The notes beneath the pieces were generated by a model, which worked only from the letters and a program-made list of their open reading frames with translations, had not been told where the DNA came from and did no database searches. A stretch of 64,000 nt of DNA from Lotus japonicus (lineage: Eukaryota; Streptophyta; Magnoliopsida; Fabales; Fabaceae): assembly GCF_012489685.1 (NCBI RefSeq), contig NC_080046.1, positions 58,456,195-58,520,194 on the forward strand, read 5' to 3'. A program made the translations under genes and the position numbers. Shown here one piece after another: positions 43,502-55,000 of this stretch (its first letter is position 1; each line of letters begins with the position of its first letter).

Positions 43502-43938
43502 ACCCGAAGGTATAAACTGTACCCGAAGGTATAAACTGTACCCGAAGGCATAAACTGTACCCGAAGGCATAAACGGTACCCGAAGGTATAAACTGTACCC
43601 GAAGGCATAAACGGTACCCGAAGGTATAAACTGTACCCGAAGGTATAAACTGTACCCGAAGGCATAAACGGTACCCGAAGGTATAAACTGTACCCGAAGG
43701 TATAAACTGTACCCGAAGGCATAAACTGTACCCGAAGGTATAAACTGTACCCGAAGGCATAAACTGTACCCGAAGGTATAAACTGTACCCGAAGGCATAA
43801 ACTGTACCCGAAGGTATAAACTGTACCCGAAGGTATAAACTGTACCCGAAGGCATAAACTGTACCCGAAGGCATAAACTGTACCCGAAGGTATAAACTGT
43901 ACCCGAAGGCATAAACTGTACCCGAAGGTATAAACTTA
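43502..43938. repeat. 19-bp minisatellite, 23 copies, in solo LTR
   Basis: The unit is ACCCGAAGGYATAAACTGT, repeated exactly 23 times with no length change (437 bp). Variants are only TATA/CATA and, in three units, ACGGT for ACTGT. Because 19 is not a multiple of 3, all three minus frames stay open and give long repetitive spurious proteins. Confidence 0.95.
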
Positions 43939-46370
43939 ACTCATGATGATTCCTCGAATCATCCGACTCATCTCTATCCGATGGTCAACACTGCTCAACG
44001 AGCAAAGAGCATCAACATGCTCGGAAACTACCCGTTTCCCGGCTTATCTCTCAGATAGCCCAACAACACAACTGCTCCCAGAGCACAAGAGTATCAACAT
44101 ACTCAAAACCTCTCAATATCTCAACACTTGGATCCGACGACACTTCTCGTTTTTCCAAAACTAAGATTCGACTCCTAAGCTTCCTTCGAGATTATTATCA
44201 TTACTTAAAGATTTAGAGGTTGTTTAAGGTCTTATGAGTTTTCTTCACAAAATAATATCCTTTTAGCCTTATCGCAATTCTTATAAGTTCTCGGGATCTC
44301 CAAATCCCCAAATGACTCCAGAGAATGTCTCGATCCATAAAACACCATAACAAGGCCCGAATCTCATTCGTCCTATCAAACTTTCCCCAAAACTCTCAAA
44401 ATAAAATCGGCATGACCTGCCCGCTATTCTCACTATTCAGAAACTCAGATTTCATTGCTAAAGCATAAATAACTCAGCACCATCAATCAACATGTCATAT
44501 ATCAGCATAATAAGCAATAACCACATAGCACTTAGCATATAAGGCATGCACCACACATCCTAGATTACCCACATAGCACATAGCATGTAAGTCAATCTCC
44601 AAAAACATTCAGTAGATGAATCATCTACATTGTCAGCCGAAGCCTCAGAAAACATTTTCCCAATCATACACAAACAAGTGCATAAACAGTAAATCAAGTC
44701 GAATGCGTCGACACCTAAAGCATTAGCTAGTAAGGTAAGTTGCCCTTACCTCTAGTTATTCCAGCGTTCTCCTCAAACGTTCCTTCACAATGAGCTCCTT
44801 GATCTTCAGGAAATTCTTCAAAAGAACCTTTAAAGTAAAACCACAGAATTCTATCAAAATCTATCGGAAACTAAGCTATCAATGCTCACTAAGGTTACAC
44901 GAAGTAGTTCATACTCCGAGGTACGATAATCTAGCGCGAAAGGACAAGTTTTCAGAAAAGGAATTTTACCCCTCCTCCCCTATAGGGCTCGGCCACTTTT
45001 CACAATTGTGGGGCTCGATTTTTCTTCGATCAAACTTGGTTCCTATGCTTTCATTAGCCGTAACTAAGGGTATTCTGAACTCGGAAAAATTATCGGATCA
45101 AAAACTGTCGCAGGGGTATTTTGGTCATGATTTTTAACTTAGAAATTTCAAAACTGAAATCCCAAAACCAAATTTTGCAGGGCCGTTACTAACGACGTTT
45201 ATGACAACTAATCCTACTAACACTAAGCTAAGGCGATAGTTTTTAGCCTAAAGGTTGAAGCTTTACCTCAAAAACTCCAAAAATGGGTATTTAAGGCTAA
45301 AATTGATTCCGGCGACATAACGGAAAATCCGGCGACATAACGGAAAATCTAATCCGGCAGAAGTGATCTTGGGCACATATAGAAGAGGTTTAGAATCAGA
45401 AATGAAAGATTCAGGATAGTTTTGCAAAAACCCATAAACTATCCGCTCAGAAAACTCTACAGAAAAGCTATGGAAAAAGCGATCAGAGGTAAGGATTAGC
45501 GACTATACCTCGAAACCTTGAAGCAGCAACTGATTAATCGACGATCAAGCAAGAGATGAAGAAAAACTCTTCTTCCTTCCTCTTCAATGGAGCTCGCGGG
45601 TTTGGGAGAGAAATGGAGGAGTTCTTGTAAATTTTCTCACCTTTCTTGCTATATGTAGAAGATGGAAATTCGCGGCGAAATGAAAGTTTCGCGAATCTGA
45701 TTTTTCCGGCGTCATTCTTCATGAATTCTAAGATATGTTTTGGCGAAAGAATTCCAAAACTAAAATGAAGTCTCCTTATATTTTTGGCAACAGATGCATA
45801 GTCGGTGTAAAACTATTTTACCCGATAAGTTGCTTTTTGCATCGAATGTCGGAATAGAAAACTTCCTTCGGAAGAAAGATTGAAATCATCAAGAGAAATG
45901 GGTGTACGCGTGTGGAATATTCATTTGAAGCTCTGAATAGATAAAGTCTTCATTGTCGAGAAATTCTAGGGTTTTGAAATACCAGGGATTCGGTTTCGGC
46001 AAACTTCCGATGATTGGAATCGGACGTTCGTAGATCCTAGAGTTTCGCCTCGAAACGATTGTGATATATGGAAAAAAGAGAAGTTCTAACATTTCTCTGA
46101 AGATTTTTGGAATTAACTTCCGTCGTGCCTAAAAGTGAAAATTAGCTATATACTAGGGTTTCTGACCTAGGTTTAAGCGTACAACGATCGTACTATAACT
46201 TTTATCGATCATGGTGTAATCCTTTGACTTTTCCTAAACTTTCTCCTTCATAAATTTATTTCATTTAATAAACTTTCGTTCAGGTTTCCCTTCACATTAC
46301 ATCAACCCTAATCGTAAATGGAAATCTCTTCCACTTATTCTAAGCTTAAAATCTTGGGTCTTACAGTCTC

Positions 46371-47148
46371 TAATTAGGAAGTTGTCATGTCCATACAGGC
46401 AGCAATTCGCAAAAAAAATATTATGAATTCAAGTATTTGTCAACCTTAAAAGAAGCCTCGAAAACACGCAAGTTTCTTTATAATTTGCAAATAAACTTGT
46501 GAATTCAAGAGATCTAATTTTCCCAATCAAACATCTCCGTTCTCCAAATAAAGTTCCATCTCCAACTCAGGGCTGTCTCAACCAATATTGAGGTCTAAAG
46601 CGAACTCTAAAAATTGGGCCTTTATAAAATTAATTTGAAAACCGAAAGAATCAAATTAACAAACACATAAATAGTTCAAGATAAATACCACAATGAACAC
46701 ATACTTGTAAGCGGTGTAGCACGCACGCACACATTTGTTAATTTGATGTTTCTTTAAAAATAAAATTTTATTTTTAATTTTTCTCCCACATCTTAGATTT
46801 ATAATTTTTATTTTATTTTAGATTGTTGATTGATAAATAAAATGAATAAGTTCTAAAATTAAGTGTCTAAAAGAAACTTACAAAAAATAATTCACATAAT
46901 CAAAAAAGAAATAAAATGCATTAACATTGACAAATTGATTATTTTCAATTTTTTTAATATGCTATGTGTGATAATTTGATAAAGAGATTAACATCGACAA
47001 ATGGTGGCTGATGACAATATGCTAAGTGATAGTATGATACACTGGTTACTCAATTTATGTAGCCCTTTTTTCTGTTTAAAAACAAGGAAATAATTAAACA
47101 AAACAAAAAAGGACTAAATTATGCTAATTTCTACAAAAATTAATCATT
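46371..47148. other. Repeat block A-B-C, no gene
   Basis: The right part of block A (46371-46510) continues 42234-42424 and matches 51590-51760. Block B (46575-46735) matches 48850-49020. Block C (46738-46985) matches 51083-51310. Order and spacing differ between copies. AT-rich, non-coding. Confidence 0.6.
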
Positions 47149-49235
47149 ACTACGCCAAAAAAGGTCTTTTACGGCGGACAAAGAGATTAGTCACTGCACT
47201 CGAAAAAATGAATGTGTTTATAAGTTTGATTAATTGTTAAAACTTTCCAATATAATTTTTTTAAAGCCTTTTTTTAGAAACAACAATCTACTATGAACTC
47301 TTTATTCCACTTATTGTTCAATAACTGGTTTTGTTACCAATAAATTGCATATCAGAAGAACTTGATCTGGCCTGTGAGTCTTATTCAATATTGATGGGTA
47401 CGCTGCACTTACTTACATCTCACAGTGAAATTATTATCAGTAAAGAGGATGTCATCTTTACTTCAAATGAGTCATGATTCATGATTGAATTAGAAAAAAT
47501 AGAGTGGAGATTGATTGAATGCGTGGACTGCTGTGCTCAAAGTATTATCTCTAATAGCTTTAGGCTATATATTGATATATGTAGTAGTCTTCTCCCTTTT
47601 AGTTTGAGTTTTACTTTTGTAGTAGGTTATAGATATTTGCGTGGACTGCACCTGCAGATTCTGATTGCTTGTGCTTTTCCTAGCCTTTGCTTCTAGTTTC
47701 TATTTACTGCAGTAGTCTTAGTTCTTAAGTTTGTAAGAAAAATGAAGAGGTTAAGTAAGAAAAATGAATTAATTTTTTAGAAAGCAGAAAAATGAATTAA
47801 TAGTATGACTAATAAAGTGAATTAATAGCATGACTAATAAAGGATTTACCAACTCTAGAGTCAAAATGTAAATGTAATCTCCATAGAGGCCTATTAAATA
47901 AACAATGGACAAGGACTAAACTACAAACAGTATGTAAGATAAAGGACTAGTTCTAAATTAACCATACTACAACACCTTCAACGAAATTCCAATTGAAAAT
48001 CACAAAAGTATCCACCCTGCCTGTAGTATAAAATCCCACGCCTGGAAGATAAAACAATGGAGCAAAGCAAATACCTTCTTCACATATCAGACCTTCCATT
48101 GGCAGCAGCTCAGAACTTAGATTATATATAGCATTATATATGTAACCCACTTCTGACATATCAGCACTTTCTCACCTCTTGCAAATCATCTTCATTCTTA
48201 CCACACTTACTTTCCTCCAACATTCTTTCTGATGCATTATAAGGCTATGAGCCTAAGAAAGATGAAGAGGTTAAGTAAGAAAAATGAATTAAATTTTTAG
48301 AAAGCAGAAAAATGAATTAATAGTATGACTAATAAAGTGAATTAATAGCATGACTAATAAAGGATAACCACCACTACAGCGATCCATAACAGATTAGCCA
48401 CCCTACCAGCTTTGCCTGAAACTCCAATAATCTTCCACTTTATCAATTCTATATATGTAACTTCACCTTTTCTTAGTTGCTGCTTCCTTTTTCTTTTTCT
48501 CAAAATTCAGTTAACACCTCATGAACCTTATGTGGTTCGAAAGGCTGTCAACCATTTCTTACAGGTACACTTCTCAAAACGTTATATAACTATTTCTCAA
48601 TCTTCATTTATTACCATCAGACTTTCATGCCAGATATAATGCACAAGAGCGCACGTCAGTACTCAACAATCTCACTTTCTTTCTCAAACTGACTTATGAT
48701 CATTTGTAGTAATTACATAAGCATATGAAATATAAGTTTAATTTGGAGTTAAGGAATAGTGAAATATATAACTTGAGCATACGAAACATTTCTTAAAAAA
48801 AATAAGCAAATACAATTTTTTATTTTGTAGGGAAAAATATTAAGTTTAACCAATACTCACTACAATAACTGAGGCCTAAAGCGAACTCTAAAAACTGAGT
48901 CTTTATAAAATTAATTTGAAAACCGAAAGAATTAAATTAACAAACACATAAATAGTTCAAGATAAACACCACAATGAACACATACCTGTAAGCGGTATAG
49001 CACGCACACGCACGTAGAACGCACGCACACATTTATGTATATAAGTGGTGCCCAGTATCCTACTTTTTGAGGATTAGTGATGAAATATTTAGTGATTGAA
49101 ATTTCTGTCACTAAGTTCGTTACTAAATATCTGAAAATTAATTCCGTCACATTTTTACCAAATCCGTCACTAAAGTCGTAACTATTAGTTACGAACTTTA
49201 ATCCGTCACTAATTTGCACTTTTTTAGTAGTGATA
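47149..49235. other. Non-coding block with CACTA-like ends and internal duplication
   Basis: At 47148 the plus strand reads TTACTACGCCAAAAAAGGTC, resembling a decayed CACTA-type end. At 49216-49232 the minus strand reads CACTACTAAAAAAGTGC, a CACTA-type end with subterminal repeats of TCCGTCACTA at 49100-49210. About 112 bp at 47718-47830 are duplicated at 48252-48364 (AAGAGGTTAAGTAAGAAAAA...). The two CACTA-like ends may not pair, because the sequences differ. No transposase frame is seen. Confidence 0.45.
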
Positions 49236-49899
49236 TGTCTCCCCAACATACATATATGGTTTATATAAAAAAGAATTATGTGGTCAGGTAAATATATATA
49301 AAAAAAACATTTCTAGACACTAATGATCCTCTAAAAAAAAGACACTAACGGTATAAAGTGAGGCTATTCAAATTTTTTTTTTCATGTAAAAAAGAATAAT
49401 TAGCAAAAAAGGGTGAAAAAAAATTTAATTTGCAAAACAGGTAGTTTTGTACACGTTGGAGCTGATGTGGATGGGGTACTCACAATTGGCAAAAATAGTT
49501 GGGAACTAATGTGAGATTCAAGCACCTTTTGATTAGAAATTATGATGATATGTTGGACATAGGTGGAATTCGCATTATTTGTGAATTACGCGTTTTTCAC
49601 TTACAGTACCGCAAACATGGTGACATATATGTGAAATTCGCGAAAAATCTCAAGAAATGTAAAAAGTATATATTTAATGCTTCGATGTTTAAAACAAAGT
49701 TAATGTTATTTTGAACGTAAAACAAAGTTAATGTTGTCCTAGTGGTAGTTGCCCTTTTAAATTTTTCACAGGCTCCATAAAGGCTTTTCATAACATGTGC
49801 TCCCATACTAATTTTTTTTACCTAACCATTTAAGAATTCTATAATTTGTTTTTTTTTTAAATGGCATTGGCGTAAACAATTGTTAAATATTCTTAAACA
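49236..49899. other. AT-rich intergenic, no gene
   Basis: I see nothing coding. It includes short hairpin-like phrases with TTCGCG/CGCGAA near 49570-49650, similar in style to block A. Confidence 0.4.
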
Positions 49900-50734
49900 T
49901 AATACCATCTCCAATGGTTTCAACATTCAACACCCTCAACACTCCACTTTTTCTCTTCCCAACACTCCACATCACCTTCTCTTTCCAGTTCAACACTTCA
50001 TTCAACTTTTACCCACTCCAATGGTTTTTCATTCAACACCCTACCCCCTACCCCACCACTTTTTTTATTTCATATTTTGATTTAATTTTATATTTTTCTT
50101 TTTATGATTTCATAAAATTAAAATTTTCGATAAAAATTAAATTAAAAAAATATTATCGATTTAATTTAATTTTTTTTTAAAATTAAATTAAATTAACGTA
50201 ATATTTTTTTAACGTAAATTAAATTAAAACACTTAACAATTTTTTTTTAAATATACACAATAATTTATTTTATTTTATTAACTTCAAATGGAAGAAAAGA
50301 AACTAAGCACACAATAATATATTTTATTTCAAAGCAAAGAGGATAATAGAAAGATAATAAGATGAATAAGATGATGGAAAACTTGGTTTTTTTTTCTCTG
50401 TCCAAATCAAACGAACCAAGTCTTTATTTATAGAGAAAAAAAAATCATGAATTTTGGTAAAAAAATTATATTTTTTAAATTTTTTTTTGAATGAAATAAT
50501 TGAGTTGGAAAGATTAGGATAAACGAAAATCGCCCGGACCAATCAAACGGAGCCACGTGTTGATCTGCAGCCCCTCTCTCTCTCCACTGGGTCCCACACG
50601 CAGGTTTCAACTATGTTGAATTTTTTCAACTCCTCTCTCCTCCCCCTTTCAACTTTCAACACTTCAATTCAACACCATTATTTACCTCTTTCAACACTAA
50701 ACACCCCCTTTCAACACCATTAAAGATAGTCTAA
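49900..50734. mobile_element. Tourist/Harbinger-type MITE, 829 bp
   Basis: The element 49903-50731 has 15-bp inverted ends TACCATCTCCAATGG and, on the other strand, GACTATCTTTAATGG (10 of 15 identical), flanked by TAA at 49900-49902 and 50732-50734. The subterminal regions repeat TTCAACAC and TTGAAAG-type words. AT-rich middle; no transposase. PIF/Harbinger elements duplicate TAA/TTA, which fits. Confidence 0.75.
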
Positions 50735-52044
50735 GACTCTAAGTAATGGAATAAATGCTGCGAATTGTCACACGTTATATATTTAATTCTCCAATACATT
50801 ATCCGAAGTGAATGTAGGCTCATTGGTGTTGACCGTTGACATATGCCTGCTTTAACTTTGAGGTCCAATGTTCTAGTCCTAATTGTGGCAATTTTTAATT
50901 GTTCCAGCTTCTTCTTCTTTTTCCATTGCCAGCATTCGAGCCCGGGACATCAAGGCATTTTTACAACACAATTACAATTGTTTGCTCCACTATTTTTTTT
51001 CCTTTTTTTTACCAGAGTTTAACAATTTTATAATTCTTTTTCTCCACTATACTTTAAATACTTATTTGAGAACTTATGTACATTAATTTGATGTTTCTTT
51101 AAAAAAAAATATTTTTAATTTTTCTCCCACATCTTATACTTATAACTTTTATTTTATTTTTGATTGATAAATAAAATGAATAAGTTCTAAAATTAAGTGT
51201 CTAAAAGAAACTTAAAAAAAATAAAATTCACATAATCAAAAAAGAAAAATAAATGCATTAACGTTGACAAATTGATTATTTACAATTTTTGAATGTGCTA
51301 TGTGTACCAATTCAATGCCCTTAAATATCTCTTATAATAATAAAAAATTAATTATGCATTCCCTAGCATGGTTAGAGAAAAAAATTTATAAAATTGTTAA
51401 ACTCTTTGTAAAAATAAGAAAAGAAAATAATAATGGAGTAAATTAAAATAAAATGCCTTGTGTTGGAATAGAAACCGAGACTTCCAAGTTGGTTAAATAT
51501 TTCAATACCAAGGTGCAACCATACATTTAATTTATGTTGGTGGAGAAACAAATATATAACTTTTGTCAATTCGCCGAAATTATTGCGAATCCCACTACCT
51601 TTCACGGTCACCTCTGACTAGGAAGCTGTCATGTCCATACATGCAGCACTTCGCAAAAAAAATATTGCGAATTCAAATATTTATCAACCTTAAAAGAAGC
51701 CTAAAAAACACGCAAGATTCCTTATAATTCGCAAAAAAACTTGTGAATACAAGAAACATCATAAGAAAATGAGGGTATTGCTCCAATAACATTAAAAATG
51801 AGAGGATTTCAGCAGTATTCAGTTGATCATTTAAACTATAACTCTTTCATTTTGAAGGGTACCATGCCCAAAATGATAGAGAAATTATGGCAGAGCCAAT
51901 ACAAAATTGACACATATGATACTAATCATAAGCACATGACAAAGTGGCTGTCCTTTTGCGTTTGAAGCAGATAAGAAAGCGAAGACATGGTTTTTATTGT
52001 CTGAGCTAACACTAACACTCAAAAGCTTCAAACCACCACTTTCA
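50735..52044. other. Repeat blocks C' and A', then AAE14 promoter
   Basis: Block C' (51083-51310) and block A' (51454-51760) are copies of material at 46.4-47.0 kb and 42.2-42.4 kb. From about 51770 to 52044 lies the AAE14 promoter and leader. The sequence upstream of the ATG has no unmistakable TATA box. No other gene is seen. Confidence 0.5.
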
Positions 52045-55000
52045 ATGGCTAGCTACTCCCGCCCTCACATTTGCCAATGTCTGAGTCAACTACTAACTTT
52101 CCGGCGACATTTTCCGGTGACAATCGCCGGTCACCGCCGCAAGACCGGGCAACAATTGGTGGAGGAAGTTTCATCCCTTGCACAAGGCCTTCTCCAGCTA
52201 GGAGTCACACCTGGTGATGTAGTCGCCATCTCTGCTTTCAACAAGTACCCTTTGTTCCTTCTTCTGTCATGCATTTCTCTGTTTTCCTTTTTCCAAAATC
52301 AATTCTGAAATTCAGAAGCTACTCGTAGAAACTTCTCCATGTAGTTGACTCTGGCGAGTTTCCAAACATGCACTAACACTTCATTTATTGCTAATTCATC
52401 TATGATTTTATGAATGATAGATTGATTGATTTTATTCATTTTTACAGTGATTGGTATGTGGAGTGGTTATTAGCCATTGCATTTGTTGGAGGAATAGCTG
52501 CTCCTCTCAACTATCGCTGGGTAAATTTGCTGTGAGCTTCACTGCTTAATTTAGTATTGTCTTTTACATGGTTTTTTTTCCCTAAGCTCTCTCATAAAAC
52601 AATGTTCATGCTAATTACTATGGCATTTCATGGTTATATTTAACTTTTTGTTCTTATTTCATCAAGATTGTGTGTGCTTTCACACAATCTATTTCTTAAT
52701 GTTATGCTTTAGATCAATTTTCTCCTCCTGCAGAGTTTTGAGGAGGCAAGATTTGCAATGACTGCAGTGAAGCCAGTGCTGTTAGTCATTGATGAGAGTT
52801 CCTACTCATGGTACTTAAAACTCCACCAAAATGATATCCCATCTCTGAGGTGGCATGTTTTGTTGGATTCCCCTTCACCGGATTTTACAAACAAGTGGAA
52901 TGGTAGGAACATTGCTGGATATTTGTATAGCAGTGTGACAATTATAGATGAAACCTTGTTTTTTGGGATTGAATAGTGTTCATAACTTATTGCTCTTACT
53001 GTTTTTCAGGGTTAACTCCAGAAATGATTAAGAAGCATCATGTAAAGCCTCTAGAATTTGATTACTCCTGGGCACCTGAAGGCGCTGTTATAATATGCTT
53101 CACCTCAGGTTCAAGATTCTAAACCATTTATAGGAAAATAAGGATTTATGAAAGTAACTAACACAATGCAATACATGTTCCATCAGACAGTTGCGAACTT
53201 TTTGAACTAAGTGGAATTTTACTTTAAAGCTTGTTTTATTTATGAATTGTGAATAAGTGGATGGAGCTGATTAACTTTTTGAGGCACTAATTAATTTTAA
53301 GAATACCTAATTGAAAAAGAGCAGTAAGATTGGAGGGAGGTTGCGGTTTGATCTGTATATCCATTTTGATTTTAGTTCTAGGAAAATAAATATTCAATTA
53401 AAAGTTCCAAAATTTCTGTTTACAAGGCAGTTGCAGATAAGTAGGAATTTGACAAACAAATGGACTTCTATAGATATTTTACTCACTGGATGAGTACTCT
53501 GTCAGCTCCATTGGCAAGACTTTTTAGTATTATAGCATATTTGGATCAGTTTGTTTTTTCTAAGAATCAATTGTGGCACCCAAAAACTTCTCCTAAGAAT
53601 TGATTCTAGCTTTAGAATCAATTGTAGAAGAATTTTCAAACATGTGCTTTATATTGTGCTATTCTTTAAATATTACTCTAGGGAATTTACCTAATAAAAT
53701 ATATCCTTTTTTATTTCCTGAAAGTATTATGTTCTTGACTCTAGGAACCACAGGAAAGCCCAAGGGAGTGACCATAAGCCATGGAGCTTTGATCATACAA
53801 TCTCTAGCCAAGATTGCCATTGTTGGGTATAGTGAGGATGATGTATGCTATTTTATGTTATTGGTTATGAAAGGTTACCATTATATCAGCCCATGAGGTT
53901 GTCAATATCAACTGTTAAGAAGTTTTTATATACTCGCAAGTTACATGATAAATCAAGCTATGTAATGATTTAGTTCTTCATAGTTTTTCCATTTGCTCCA
54001 TAACAGGTCTATCTGCATACTGCTCCATTATGCCATATTGGTGGCTTGTCATCAGCCATGGCCATGCTTATGGCTGGAGGATGCCATGTATTGATGCCCA
54101 AGTTTGATGCTAAATCAGCAGTTGGTGCCATAGAGCAATATAAAGTGACATCTTTTATCACAGTTCCTGCAATAATGGCCAGTCTGATGTCAACATTAAG
54201 GTATATTCCAGTGTCAAATAGGAGCAAAAATTTATCCTTTTCTGTAACAAAAATGTTGTTGAGATGTCTCACATTGAATAGAGGAGTTTATAAATGGTTT
54301 AGCAACCCTCACTTCTAAGCTAGCTTTTAGGGTAGAGTTAGGCCTAACCTTAATTCCAATATGGTATCAGTTTCTATCATGGATCCGTTTGTTGGAGACC
54401 ACCCGTATATGGTCCAAACTTAGGCGTGAAAAGGTGTGTTGAGAAGTCTCACATTGACTAGAGAGATATGGCCAAATAAGTGTTTATAAATCTAATAAAT
54501 GTCATGTTATCTTCTCACCAAAGGTGAAAAAGAAGAACCAGAGTTTTGGAAATTGGAATATATTGTTTTACCACTATTCTGAAGTCTTGATTTAATGTAT
54601 GATATTTTTAGGCTCAAAGAAACATGGAAAGGGGGAGATACTGTGAAGAAAATACTTAATGGGGGTGGAAGCCTCTCACTTGAGCTAATCAAAGACAGTA
54701 GCATATTCTTCCATAAAGCTAAGCTCGTTTCAGCTTATGGTAGGTCTCTCTTAACCCAATATGGTAGCAGAAAACTTATATGCTAAAATCAAATATTAGA
54801 AGTCAACATGAAGTCCTTACTTGAATATTAAGACAAGCCACTACTTAATGAAAACCTCAATCATTGGAATCTATTAGCCTAACAAAAGAAAAAATAAAAC
54901 CTAAATAACTGTTAAGTCTACATTGAAGAATATGTGCTTCTTTCATTTTCTCTCTTTAAAATATTGATTTTTTGACCATGAATAGCTCACAAGTCTCTCA

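Larger units (their letters stand above)
42425..46370 (-). mobile_element. Solo LTR of a large Ty3/gypsy-like element, 3.94 kb
   Basis: The unit 42430-46365 begins TGTAACACCCCGATTT and ends AATCTTGGGTCTTACA. These are the TG...CA ends of an LTR, flanked by perfect 5-bp duplications GTCTC at 42425-42429 and 46366-46370. No gag-pol, primer site or second LTR is present, so it is most simply a solo LTR left by LTR-LTR recombination. The size resembles Ogre-type legume elements; the clade is inferred. The TGTAAGACCC (minus) or TGTAACACCC (plus) ends leave orientation undecided; minus is a guess. It sits within a repeat whose uninterrupted copy is at 51454-51760. Open frames inside come from repeats. 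Confidence 0.75.

Noticed and set aside
43372..43912. Long overlapping minus-strand open frames of 116-148 residues
   Set aside because: They are products of the 19-bp minisatellite, which keeps all frames open; no codon or domain signal exists.
43502..43938. CRISPR-like array
   Set aside because: The repeats are directly adjacent without spacers, and this is plant nuclear DNA.
48850..49232. A complete small CACTA element using CACTACAATA at about 48858 and the end at 49232
   Set aside because: The left CACTAC lies within block B, whose other copy lacks it, and the two ends are not inverted repeats of each other.
51997..52044. N-terminal extension of AAE14
   Set aside because: The upstream in-frame start would be TTG; ATG 52045 aligns with the family N-terminus.
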